Source: Heterocephalus glaber (taxonomy: Eukaryota; Chordata; Mammalia; Rodentia; Bathyergidae). Taken from it: a stretch of DNA of 64,000 nucleotides. The position numbers and the translations under genes were made by a program. How positions within the stretch are numbered: position 1 is the first letter of the stretch; the number at the start of each line of letters is the position of its first letter. Location of the stretch: assembly GCF_000247695.1 (NCBI RefSeq), contig NW_004624795.1, positions 5,596,686-5,660,685 of the forward strand, written 5' to 3'. This document shows positions 24,511 to 36,200 of the stretch, piece by piece. The notes below the pieces were generated by a model. It saw only the letters and a program-made list of their open reading frames with translations. It was not told the DNA's origin and searched no databases.

Positions 24511-24779
24511 GGAGATCCCGGTGTGGTTTCCTGGCCTGTGCGAGGGCTGAGGAGTGTCTGCCCTCACATTCCTGCTCAGAGCAGGGTGGCAGCTGCAGGC
24601 TGGTTCCCAGGGTGGAGACCAGATACAGAGGCCTGAATGGAATGGGGGACACGGACCTGTGTTTGGGAGCCCAGCTTCCTGCAGGGGCAGGTGACAGCGG
24701 GGTAGGAGCGGAATGGGCCAGCCAGCTCTGGCTGGGAACAGGAATCCCTGCAGCTGTGACGGTGCAGATGCCTGGGGCA

Positions 24780-25035
24780 GGTGGCGGTGATGGTGATGAT
24801 GCACTAGTCACAGTGGCGATGGCTTGACGGTGGTCACCATGGTCACCTGGTGGCCATCGGGGTTGTTCTGGTGGTGATGCTCTCTCTGGTGGTGGTGTGG
24901 TGACAGTGGTCATAGTGGTGCTGGGGTAGCTATAGGTGGCCGTGATGGTGACAGGAGTGGTGATGATGGAGGTGGTGATGCTTATGGTGGTCCTAGCAGT
25001 GCTGGTTCTGGTGTAGGTGGCTGTGGCCATGGTAA
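24780..25035. repeat. Imperfect GGT/GAT trinucleotide-type repeat
   Basis: About 250 bp of irregular GGTGGT, GATGGTGATGATG and GGTGGTGATG units. It opens a Thr-rich frame on the minus strand, which I treat as a repeat artefact. Confidence 0.8.
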
Positions 25036-25039
25036 CGCA

Positions 25040-25390
25040 GACGTCCCGGCAAAGACACATCCTGATCACAGCTACACGACCTCCAGTATGACCAAGCCAA
25101 GATGTTACATTAGAAAATACCCCTCTCAACAAGTTATTAACACACTAGAACACCAGCTCTGAGAGGCCTCCTGCCTTTGCTCACCACTGAGTCCCAGGGG
25201 CTAGAAGAGTATGTGCCCTAGAGTAGGTGCTCAGTAAACCCAGGCTGGACGAATAAAGAAGAGATTGAGTCCTTCCTCCAGTGAACATGTTTCCTCACTT
25301 GGCCCTCATACGGTGCTCTCTCCTCTGTATACTCAATGGCCCTCTGTCTACCAGCACTCAGCACTACCTCTCAGTCTTGGGCTCTGGCTT
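25040..25390. other. Gene-free stretch with an L2/MIR-like end
   Basis: GAGTAGGTGCTCAGTAAACC at about 25222-25241 resembles an L2/MIR terminus. Otherwise unique. Confidence 0.4.
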
Positions 25391-25620
25391 AATCATAGAA
25401 ATCCTGCTAATAATAGTAACCATTGCTGTTTGTAATTGTTCGTGTAATGCTTAAATGATCAAGACCATGGAAATTATTAATAACCTGGCCCCAGCCATGT
25501 GGTGTGGGTCATACTAAAGTGTGTTGAGATGGATAACCTTGGCAGTAATAGTAACTGGGATCCTAAATTAATAAAGGAGTATTTAAATGAATGCCACACT
25601 GTCGATACCCTTGGTAGTAC
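25390..25620. promoter_or_regulatory. AT-rich unique segment about 1.5 kb upstream of the CpG island
   Basis: It contains GCTAATAATAG, TTTGTAATTGTTC, ATTATTAATAACC and CCTAAATTAATAAAGG. It is less compact than the other islands and could be decayed repeat rather than regulatory DNA. Confidence 0.22.
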
Positions 25621-26689
25621 GCAGATCAACGCTGCTGTTAGTACTAATGTTGCCCCTTCCTGCCTGCTGTGAATTCAGCTGAGGAAGGCAGTAAAAGCAG
25701 GAGCAGCAGGAGACATCTTAGATGCGATCCCTGTCCTCGAGGGAGGAGAAAGTCCTCAGGGACTCCTGAAGAGGTGCTCACTCCCCGGCCTTGCACCCAG
25801 TCTTGGCGGCCCATAAATAATTTAATGCTCGAAGCCACAATGATGTCTACCTGTGCCTTCCAGGGCTGCCCCCCTGCACTTTCTCTCCACGAATGAATGA
25901 ATGAACTTCAACTGCTCTAGAAAATGACCCACCAATGGCAACGGAGCCCTCTCTATGAGACCTCTTGGACCCCCTCATCCCTATCGTTCAAGAGGGGGCT
26001 TTGCAGATGAGCTCCCCTCAAGCTGTGTGCTCTGGGCCCAATGTCTAGGAACCAGGGGAGGGTGCGGCCAGGCAGGGTGACAGTGGAGAAGGAACGGTAC
26101 TATCCAGTGGTGGGGACACCCTGACCTGGGGACACCCACATATTATGGAACAGCCTTCCCATTCGCTGCCCAATACAGGCCATTATCCAACACAGACTGT
26201 ATCAGGCACTCAGACTGAAAACCGAGCACCTGTTCTGCAGGAAGCTCACAGTCCTGGCATGGTCAGTGAAGTTTGTACTGGGGATCCATCCACGGGTAGG
26301 TGTGTGGGTTCATGAATGTGTGCACTTTGTGTGACTGGGTACCTGTGAGGGCTTCTGCAGATGTGACTGTTTATGTGCACGTGTGGGATGTGTGAACGTC
26401 ACCTCGGGTGTGCCTGCGTGTGGAGGAAGTCCCTGCTCACATGAGTGCAGGAGGTCGGTGTGGACTTATGCAAGGGCACAGGCACATATATGGGCTCTGC
26501 GTGCCTAGGTTTCATGTGCACACCTGTGATTTTCAAATCCATCATTTGAGAATTCAAATGAGGCTGGGATGGACTCCGCCTTGCACGCCACTGGATCAGG
26601 GTATGACCCTGCACTCGTTGCCTTTGCTCAGAGACCCCCCGCCCCACCACCCCCAGCCCTGGGAGGACAGAGAGGGCGGCAGGCTGTAA
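25621..26689. other. Gene-free stretch directly upstream of the CpG island
   Basis: Has (GAAT)n at 25892-25905 and GT-rich, partly repetitive sequence at 26290-26480. No gene recognised. Confidence 0.4.
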
Positions 26690-26879
26690 CGGGTAGGGCG
26701 CCAGGCACCGGGAAGCAGCTGAAGCCAGAGGCGGAGGAAGATGGGTAGGAGCGCGAACCCTGCGGCGGGCCGCAGCCGAAAGGAGAGGAACGCGAGCCGC
26801 AGCGGGGACGCCCTGGCCCCTAGGCCCACAGCAGTACCGGCCGATGGGCCGGGGAGCGCAGAAGCGGCGGCGGGCGCGG

Positions 26880-26925
26880 CTCCCCCCACCTCCCCTCCTC
26901 TCCTCCTCTCCCCCGCTCCCACCCA
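26880..26925. repeat. Homopyrimidine tract in the NGFR promoter
   Basis: A C/T-only stretch of CCTCC-like units lies about 100-140 bp upstream of the inferred start. Such tracts can adopt non-B DNA and bind SP/KLF factors. Function here is inference. Confidence 0.6.
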
Positions 26926-27022
26926 GGCGGCGGGGCGGGCGGGCGCGGTTCCGGGGGTGGGCGGGCCGGGGAGGAGGCGGGGCCGCCGCACTGGCTTCAC
27001 CCAGGCGCCGCCGCCCGCAGCC

Positions 27023-27165
27023 AGAGCGAGCGGAGCCTCGGCCAGGCCAGCCCCAGCGGGCGCGCGAGCGCGCCGCAGCCCCATCCGCCCGCAGAGCGGA
27101 CCGAGCCGGACGCCGAGCGCTGCCGCGAGAGGCGGGCGAGCCAGGCAGGTGCTTCGGGCCGCGCC
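27023..27165 (+). other. NGFR: NGFR 5' UTR (inferred transcription start near 27023)
   Basis: From 27023 (AGAGCGAGC...) the sequence parallels the 5' end of the human NGFR mRNA as I recall it, up to the initiator ATG. It holds no upstream ATG, so the initiator is the first ATG of the transcript. The transcription start is inferred by homology, not measured. Confidence 0.65.
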
Positions 27166-27207
27166 ATGGACGGGCTGCGCCTGCTGCTGCTGCTGCTGCT
27201 CCCGGGG
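27166..27207 (+). CDS. NGFR: NGFR coding exon 1 (signal peptide, residues 1-14)
   Basis: It encodes MDGLRLLLLLLLPG and is followed by the donor GTGAGT at 27208. The ATG sits in a strong context (GCC before, G after). No ATG occurs between the inferred transcription start and this codon. The human start codon nine codons upstream is AGC here (27139-27141), so this second Met is the only possible start in frame. Seven leucine codons, mostly CTG, form a short trinucleotide run. A proline precedes the last glycine and is absent from human NGFR as I recall it. Confidence 0.93.
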
Positions 27208-30200
27208 GTGAGTCCGGCCGGGATCAAAACCCCGAGGCGGGCCGCGCGCCTTCACCCACCAGACAGCGGAGTGTTAGGGTCCCACATGCTGGGAGCGGGT
27301 GTCGGACGAGGGCCACCGGTGCCGGGACCCAGCGGGGAGCGTCCGGGATCCTCGGAGCGCACAAGCGAACCCTAGTCCCGGGATGGGGCTGCGGCCAGGA
27401 CCCGCGAACGGATCCTTGGGTACCGCGGGAGGCGGAGTGGGGAGCCGGGCGGGGATCTCGGACACCTGGGCTCTTGGAAAGAAGGCACTTGAAGGTCGGG
27501 ATCCCGAGGGGACTTTTCTCTCAGCATCCCGGTCTCTGGGGAGTCTTGAGACCGAACCGAGACCAAGGAAGGAGGAGGAACGAGATGGGGACTAGGGATG
27601 TGGGGGCCAGAGGGCCCAGGGCAGGGACGGAGACGAGCGATGGAACAATAGGGGAAGAGGTTGGAGGGACTGGAGGCGGAGGGGACCCGGCGTGGACAAT
27701 GGGGACCGGCCAGACAATGGGGGGGGGGGTCAGCGGAGCGGCGGAGGAACGGGCGGGCTGAAGAGAGTTAAGAACAGAAGAGGGAAGAGGGCAGGCGTGC
27801 TAGAGAGATGAAGCAAGTGAGAAGCGAGCGTGGACCCTAAAGTGGCGGGGCCCCTCCTGTCCCGCGGGGGACAGCCGGACAGAGACAGCGCGCGCCCCGG
27901 CGCCCTTTCTCGCGGCCTCGCCCAGTCCGGGAACTGCGGCCGAGAATGCCGGGGTGGGTAGGGGCCATGCGCCTCACGGGGCTGCGGTGGGTGCCCGGGG
28001 TGCCCCAGCCGAGTGGGCTCCTCTGACTCCGACGCCGCGTTCACGCGGTGCACGGCGGCCGCGCAGGGAGGGAGCCGGCGTCCCCTGACTCGGTCACCGC
28101 GCGAGGTGCGGAGCTCGGCGACGCACAAAGCGGCGACCGTCCGGGCCGCGCGCAGCTCTCGGCTGTGCAGACCCGAGCAGCCCCCAGGGGGCACTGCGGG
28201 GCGCGGGACGCCCTCCGCAGCCGGACCCCAGCCCAGCGGCGCCGCGCACTCCGGGCTCCCGCAGCCTGGCCGGGTCCGGATCCGGCTCGCGCCCCGCCCA
28301 GGGGCCCCCGGCTCGGGTTCTGACCCACCGCGTACGGAGGCGCCGACTCGGCCAGGCGGCAGGCTCTTCGCCTCAGCGCGGAGTAGCTCCAGGTATCCAG
28401 GAGTTGTGAGCTGGTGCACGACCTGAAGGTTGGCAATGAAGTGGAGTCCTCACGCTCGCTGCCACCTTCATCTCTCACCCGAGCATTGAACCCTCAGGTC
28501 CCCGTCGTACCGATGAGGAGACCGAGGCTCTGAGAGCTTTCAAAGGACTTGGCTAAGATCTCACAAGTCCGTCGGGCCAGAGCCGTGGCGGGACCCCCAC
28601 CCTCACCCCATTCGAAGCTAGGTGCTCCCCCATCTCTCAAGGGGGAGGCGGGAGTCCCAGCTCGGCCTAGGAGCTGCGTTTCACACGGGATGGGGGGGGG
28701 GGTCGACACCCCGGAGTCCGGTGGCAGTGGAGTATGGGGGCGCTGGTTTCAACTCGGACGCTCAGCCCTGGTTCCCTTGAGCTGTCAGCACCTGTGGCTT
28801 TGCCTGGGGACCTGGGAGCGACTTTGAGCCCACTTTCGGGTGGGAGATAGTTCTTGGCCGGGCTGGAGCGGGCGGTGGTCCAGAGAGGCCGGGGGAGGAG
28901 GAGTGGAGTAGCCGGTAGTGGGGATCGAGGCGTGGGCTCGGGACTGGGAAGGAGAGGATGTCCAGGAATAGAGAAGAGGCCTGGAAGAAGGGAGGCTGGG
29001 CGTGGGGGTGCCTGGGGGCTCGGGGGTGGGGCCCCTGCTCAGACCTGCGGGCCGCAGCCGCTGCGCTCTCGCCGTTGCTCCTCCCGGGCCGGCGCTGCGC
29101 CGCGCGGCGCCCGAGTTTCTTCCTGGGCCGCGGCCGGCGCTGAAACCGGAGCGCGTCCGCGCCGGTAATGGAGGCACTTTGTCATTCAGACGTCTGTAAC
29201 CAGAGACGCTGCGCTGGCTAATGCGCCTGAGAAGGATGCAGCGAGGGGGCAGCAAATGGGCGGCGCGAGCGGCCGGGCTGGGGTGGGGGTGGGTGCGTGG
29301 GAAGCTGGGGAGGCGGCCGGCCAGGGAAGGGTCCCCACCCCGGGTGCCAGCCCAGTCTGCTCTAGCGCCTCGATGCCTCCCCAGGGGAGGAGGTGGGGAA
29401 GCGGGAATGGTAAAATGTGCTGCGTGCCTACTACGCGCCTTGCGCTGCCACAGGTGCTTTCTCCGGGGTGTTGAATCCTCGGGAGGTCCCAGCAAGGTGA
29501 TTTTAGCGAGTCCCATTTACAGCGCGCCCGTGGGGACTCCGGAGGTTTGGCTGGGTTCTTAATCTTTCCTCCCTAAACCAACTTCCAGATCTCTAAAAGA
29601 GGTGTGGCCCTCCACCAAGCCCAGGAGTTGGCTTTTGGCGCCACCATTTCAGAACCGAGTCGCTTCTCCCCACGCAGAGCCCAGCCCTCCCCCGGGCCAG
29701 CCTTTCTGCAGCGTTCTCCTGCGTGTTCAGGGTGACCCGCCCGCTCCCTGGTAACCTTACTTCCTTGAAAGCCGTGAAATGCCAAAATTAAAATAAAACA
29801 AAATAGAAAAGATTGTAAGCATTCTGGAAAATGTTAAATCATTCTATTAACTTGGAAATGAGTAAGTTTAGTAAATATAAGTTACAGGCAAATGTGTCTT
29901 GTCATTTTAATAAATGGATCATTTAAGGTCTGATTTTGGAGCCATTGGCCTGAGCTGTAGTCACCCCTCCCTGCTTGGCTGAACTCTTCCCTCCCACTAG
30001 GACCTGTCTGCGGTCTGCAGCTCAGACTCCCTAAAATGAGCTACTTCTTGGATTTATTGAATCCCCACTGTACACCAGACATATCTGCATACATTATCTC
30101 ACTCAGTTCCACAGAAACCCTATGCAGTAGTCATTCCCGACCCAATGTTTTAGATGAGAAAACAGGTTTAGGAAGATCAAGTCATGTATTCAAACTCATA

Positions 30201-33200
30201 TGCTATTAAGTAACAGATCTGGGATTTTATAGTAGAGGAGACAGAAAACAGGAAGCACATGGTTACTAAAGATGTGGTTCCCATTCCAAATGCAAGTCTG
30301 GAGAGGAGGAAGGAGCAAGGGCAGGAAGAGCAGGATTTTTCTGGCAGAGGGGCTCACCCACAACTACCACACTACCCACAGCTACCACAGACAGTCTCCC
30401 TCCACTATCCAGAGCCCTAGTCTCTACTGATCTCAGTTAACTGGAACACAGCCAGAGGACACCAAGGTAGCAGGAAAAGACCCTGGGAAAAAGAGAAGGA
30501 TCCCGAAGTACTGTATATGATCAATCAGGCCTAATAAATTAGGTCAAGCTCTGCTAGCAGCCAGAAGTGATAGCTGATACCTTGACAGGAAGGGTGGACA
30601 GAAAAACTATACAAAAGCTGACAGGAAGCCAGGCATAGTGGTGTGTATCTGTAATCCCAGTTATTCTGGAGGCTGATGCAGGAGGATTGCAAGTTCCAGG
30701 CCAGATTGGGCAATTTAGTGAGACCCTGACTCAAAATAAAAAAATTTTTTTAAAGGGCTAGGGATGTAGCTCAGTGGTAGAATGTTTTCTTAGCATGTAT
30801 GAGGCCCTGGGTTTGCTCACCAGTACCAGAATAAAAAAATGCTGGTGTAAATAGTGAGTCCAAGCCCCAGAGAAGCCATGGAGGTATGTTCCAGAGACAG
30901 AATGGGGCAGTCACCATGGTGGCCAGTAGGAAACACATTAGGGGAAATGCCGGGTGATTGTCCAGCATACCCTTGACCCTGGAGACACCCAGCCAGCCAG
31001 AGTTCTCCCTCTAGACTTATAGTGCCTGGAGGGCATATAGAATTTCATGTTCTTAAGGCCCATAAATACATACACCAGTCCCTACTGTGTGCCAGCTGCA
31101 GCATCAGGACCAGTACCACCAGTCTCTGCCCTCCGGGATCTAGCAGCCTAGAGTCCATGAAGTATCAGGCAAAGCACCAATGGGGAACAGGACAGCACCC
31201 CCCACCCCAATCTGGGAGGAGGTGGGGACGAGGGATCATTTGCTTGAGGAAGTGGCATTTAAGCAGACCCATAAGCGATGGAAAGAAATCAAAACAGGCC
31301 CTTCTGGAATCTGGCTCCAAAGGGAAAGCTTGTATCTGGGCCCCCCCAGGCTCCTGGCCCGCAGATGTTCCCAGCTCTGTGTGCCCCTGGCACTTGAGCA
31401 AGGTGGTGGCACCTACGGTTCCCTCCTGTGCTGTCTGCACCCTTCCCACCAGGCTCCAGACCCCGGCTGATCCTAGGTGGTCAGCTCTTGTGTCCCTTGC
31501 CTCCCGTTTCCTTCCCCACCAAGCCCTGCTGAGACTGCAGGATCCGTTAAAGGTCTGGAGTGAAAGGAATGTCTCAGCCATGCTCGTGCCAGCGTGGCAG
31601 CGGAGGAATGCCCCCCAAAGACCTTGTAAACCTCCCCTCTGCTCCCACGACCCAAGAGCCTCAACTTCTCAGCATCTGATGGAGGCTGCAGGCTCTGGAA
31701 CCAGCAAAGCAGGCTTTGGAGTTTTATTAGACATTAAGTTGAAGGGTTTTTTTTTTTTGGTGGAACAAATATAAAGCAAGGCTCCAGCAGTCCCTCCTGC
31801 TAGGGAGTCTGGTGCTAAATTGTTCCATGCACCAGCAAAGGCGCTTCAGTGGCAGGAATCTGACTCCCCTTTCCCCTGGTACCAGCTCTGTTTCCAGTGG
31901 CCACATGGGAGGACAGGGCCAGGGGAGGGCCGGTGCCTGGAAATCAAACCCTGGTGGGTCAGGGCAGCCTGGTGGGGAGAGCATTGCTGTCTCATTGAGA
32001 ACAGGTGTCCCGTTCTCCCTGCCTTGGCGCCAGACACTTGCCCATCCGTTGGTCAATTTCGGGGCGCCAAGCTGTCTCCGTCTCTATGGAGAGATGAAGA
32101 CTCCGAGTGGAGAATTGGGGCAGGCCAGAGCCTCCATGCAGAGTCAGGATTTGAACTCGAGGCCCCAGCCCTCTGCTCTTGGGCACAGACACCTCCCGTT
32201 TGATATTTAAGATGTGGAATTAAGGACAGGAGAAGCATCCTGCTCGCCTTTGTTAGGAAAAGGCCCCTCCTCCAGGGAAAGGCAGCCCCGCAGGTGTGAA
32301 GCTTAGCGAGTGGAGCTTGGACCAGATTTCAGCTCTGCTCGCCCCCTTGGCTGGGGGCCCTGTGCAGGCTGCAACCTGTCCAACCATTCATGACACCCTG
32401 CCGGAAGGAAGGCCCTCGCTGGGTCTCAGGCCGCCTTCCCCATCTGGTGTATCCTCAGGATCCCAGGAGCAGCCGTAACCCCAAGGTGAACTCTGCAGAA
32501 GGCTAGCATCCGGGGCTCTGCCCTCACTGCCCAGCAGCCTGTCAAAGCCACTGTCCCCCGCTGCCTGTTCCCCGAGGCCAGCTTTGATGTGCCTAATGCC
32601 TCCCTGTGAGCTCACCCTCGCACAGGTGGTTCCAATACAAAGCACTAGGATGGGGCGCTTGATCCCTCGGAAGTTGCCCCCTTTCTCTTGCCAGGCTGAC
32701 CTCTGATTTCCCCCACCTAGGTGTCCCTAGGAGGTGCCACGGAGACATGTCCCACAGGCCTGTACACCCACAGCGGCCAGTGCTGCAAGGCCTGCAACCT
32801 GGGTGAGGGTGTGGCCCAGCCCTGCGGAGCCAACCAGACTGTGTGTGAGCCCTGCCTAGACAGTGAGTACAGCGTGGCCGGTGGGGACGGGGGACAGGAC
32901 AGAGGGGAGGGCAGGAGCATGCCCAGTGGTCACCCACAGCAGCTCTGTCCCAACACAGGAGGCCGAGAGGAGAAGCTGAAAGTGGGTGAGGGCGCAGGGG
33001 GCATCCCCAGGGGTGCCCCTTCCCAGCCCGAGCAGAGAGGTTGGTAGAAGAGTGTGGCCGACAAGCAGATGCTAAGAGCAGCTAAAAATATCTCCCCCGC
33101 ACTGCAAAATCAATGGCTGCAACTAACCTGTGTGTTTGGGGGAGGGGAGGAAGCTCATCCGCGCTGGCCCGAGACTGACCTTGGGGTTCCTGGGAGGGCG

Positions 33201-36200
33201 TGTCTGCCCCTCCCCGCCAGGCCCCGGAAGGAAGCCGAGCTTTCCCAAGGCGGCAGCGCTGGGGACTGGAGCGCTAGGATGTCCTTGCTCTGGGGGGTAA
33301 AGGAGTGCAGGAACCTCACTTCCCGGGGTGAGGGAGGCCCAGGGTTGGCAGGTCTGGGCCCCTGGGCTCTAGTCTCCTCTGAGTTCTGTGCCCTTTGGAG
33401 GCAGGAGTCTTTACCCCGACTGCTACCAGTCAGCCTGCCCTCTGCCTGGCATTCAGTGCCCACCTGGATGCCCAGAGGAAACCATACCCTGCTTATTCTT
33501 TAACCCTGCTGGGAGGAAGGGATAGGGCTGGAAACTCTGAGCCCCCTTATCTGCCAGCCAGGTCGTCCCCCTAACCCGGGTGCCACCTCCCCCAGCCCAG
33601 CTGTCCTTCAGGCAACTCTCAACTCACACTGTTTTCCTATGTCTGGGGGCTATGGTTCCTGTAATCCCCTTTCCTGCACCAAGACATCTGGGCTAGTGGG
33701 AAGGCTTTGGCACCTTTGGGGCACCACCCTGGCCCTGGCCTAATAGGTCTGCATCAAAGGGCATGGCAGGTCCTGGACCCACCAAAGTCTGCCTGTCTCA
33801 TTGGGTACTCTCTAGCTTGGGCACTCCGCCCAAGCCTAAACCCCTAGGGTTGGCACCCACTCCCTTCTGCCAAGGAGTACTCGCCCTTCCCCCTCCCCCT
33901 CCCCCTCCCCCTCCCCTTCCTCCCTCCCTTCCCCCACGACTCCAGCTGTGTTTATGGGCTGCCTTCACAAGCCCACTTTATGGGCTAGAGACCCCAGCGG
34001 ACTTTCCCTCTATCCTCAAAACGTTTCCACAAGGAAACCGATTAAGCTCCTGCCTTCATGCTCTGCCAAGAAAGCCCATATTTTTCACACCACCTAAAAC
34101 CCACTCCCAGGAGTTTGCTGCTAATTTCTGGCTTTTCCCAGGAGCGGCCTCTCCTCTTCCCTACCAGAATGACCAGATTTGGCCCCTGCCACAAGCCCAC
34201 CAGATAGGACGCTCCTGTTTGTATAGATCGGACATCCTGCCGTGGCTGTCTGGGTTTGGAAGTCCTTTCTGCCCACCGGTGCGACTGTGTCCTCACCACC
34301 CAAGTTCACTGTGCTTATCACTGCCCACCCACAGGACCCAACCTTTATAGGATCCTGGCCGAGTGTTGAGTGCTCTACCATGAGCTTCATGTATCCCTGG
34401 CGGAAACCTTGTGGGTGGAACTAATATGCCAGATTTTACAGGGAAAGAAAAAAAGCTCAGAGAGGTTAAGTAAAACCCTCAAAGTCGCACAGCTAACTAC
34501 TGACAGAAATAGATGACTGGAATCTGCCTGTTCCCTAGGAAAAGAGACCAGGGTAGGACTCCTGGGCCAGAAAGGACTCCAAATCGAGTGCCCCCAGGCT
34601 CCCCTCCCTCGATGGACCCTTCCCTCCCCTGCCTAATTTCAGTCCCTTAGGGTTTCTCCACCTTTCCTTCTTGCCTCCCGAGCCCCACTCCCAAGGATTC
34701 CCAGGTGTCTGAATCCATGGACTTCCTGCCCTCAGAACAAGGATAGGTCCTTCTCAATTCCAAGTGTCCCAGAATGTCCCACCCCAGCTGGAAGGAACCA
34801 GGAAGATCTGGCTCTGCCCCTTCCTGGCCCCAGCACCAGGAGGAGAGGACCCCGGAGCACACCATTCACACCCACTAAGGAAGCAGGAGCCAAAAGTGTG
34901 CCACAGGACCATCCCTGCCAGTCCTTCCTGCTTTCTAGCTTGGATCCCTCCTGCTGCGCCCTAACTCTTGGGGTCGCTGCCACCCTCCAGGGCTGAACCC
35001 TAGCGCCACGGGTGGGAAATTCTGCCACCTAACTGTGGTCCATTCCAGCAGCGCCTGAGCCCCCACCCACGGAGAGGGAGCAGGGAGGCTGAGGCAGGAG
35101 GCTCCCTAACGAAGGCCTCCTGCCTGCTTGGCCTGGGTTCGAAGCCCACTCTGGCCCGAGGGGAGGGCTGGGTGGGAGCGATGCTCAGCTTGTTCCTTAA
35201 TCATGCTGGAAACCAGGGCGCAGGGCTGGGAAGTCTCTGAGATGATCAGCCAAGGAATTCACGGGCACCAGCTGAGTTCCCGGGGAAGCCTCAGGCCAGA
35301 TGCTTCTGGGGCCTGGGGGATGGGGTTCCTGGCTGGGATCAGGGACTCGGGGAAGAGGGTGGGACTCGATGGATGAGGGGGCGAGGCTGAAGAGAAGCCG
35401 AGCACCTTGGCGAGTGATGTGGTGGGAGGGACTCTGGCCTCTGCACCCCCGGTGCCCAGGGAGCAGGTGGCTAAGTCTCCTGCTTCCCTGCCGGCCCCTC
35501 TGCCCGCAGGCGTGACCTTCTCCGACGTGGTGAGCGCCACAGAATCGTGCAAGCCATGCACCGAGTGCGTGGGCCTGCAAAGCATGTCGGCGCCGTGCGT
35601 GGAGGCCGACGACGCCGTATGCCGCTGCGCCTACGGCTACTACCAGGATGAGGCAACAGGCCGCTGCGAGGCGTGCAGCGTGTGCGAGGCGGGCTCCGGC
35701 CTCGTGTACTCATGCCAGGACAAGCAGAACACCGTGTGCGAGGAGTGCCCCGACGGCACCTACTCCGACGAGGCCAACCACGTGGATCCGTGCCTGCCCT
35801 GCACCGTGTGCGAGGACACAGAGCGCCAGCTTCGCGACTGCACGCGCTGGGCGGACGCGGAGTGCGAGGGTGAGCGCGGGGTGCACACGCGCGGGGCTGG
35901 AGTCGGGCGAGGGCGCCCTCTGGGGGTCTCCAGGGGTCCACCGGCCTCCAGGCAGCTCTGAGACCTCAGGCCAAGCAGGCGTCCTTGGTGGGCCTTCGTG
36001 ATGGTTTCTGATCCTGTCCCCCTCAGGGATCCTTAAGTTTCATTTCCTTCTTCGGGCTAAATGTGCAGAGCCAGTCTGATCCTCTTCCAGAGCGCAGTTG
36101 CTCCATTTAACCACATTGAGGACCACGTCCCTCTGTGCCCACCAGCTAGTGCTTGGATGGCAGCACAGCCACTGAAGGGGGCCATGGCCATCAGAGCTCA

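Larger units (their letters stand above)
26690..29350. promoter_or_regulatory. NGFR: CpG island spanning the NGFR promoter, exon 1 and proximal intron 1
   Basis: CpG density and GC content rise sharply near 26.69 kb and fall off near 29.35 kb, with dense CG runs at 26.8-27.2, 28.0-28.4 and 29.0-29.2 kb. The island contains GC boxes at about 26932-26940, 26957-26965 and 26976-26984, and no TATA-like element. This agrees with the known TATA-less, GC-rich NGFR promoter. Boundaries are by eye. Confidence 0.9.
27208..32720 (+). other. NGFR: NGFR intron 1
   Basis: A 5.5-kb phase-0 intron (GTGAGT...CTAG). The first 2 kb are CpG island. It then holds a MIR fragment (28495-28575), an AT-rich stretch (29765-29930), a MIR-like relic (30045-30235), a B1 plus ID SINE pair (30627-30838) and an old repeat relic near 31020-31260. 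The rest is unique sequence with no supported gene. Confidence 0.9.
32863..35509 (+). other. NGFR: NGFR intron 2
   Basis: A 2.65-kb phase-1 intron. It holds a polypyrimidine repeat (33885-33930), a MIR relic (34425-34520) and an AT-rich patch near 33075-33130 with a MEF2-like CTAAAAATA. No SINE is visible, which is unusual in this SINE-rich window. Confidence 0.9.

Noticed and set aside
24338..25132. 264-codon minus strand frame rich in Thr
   Set aside because: The Thr runs are encoded by the GGT/GAT triplet repeat.
26741..27761. Long overlapping open frames (156 and 305 codons) across the CpG island
   Set aside because: They are in different frames from NGFR, are Arg/Pro/Ala-rich as expected of GC-rich DNA with few stops, and one runs through the exon 1 splice donor.
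27730..28478. Antisense frames of 229 and 145 codons in NGFR intron 1
   Set aside because: Composition is that of translated CpG island; no domain or family resemblance.
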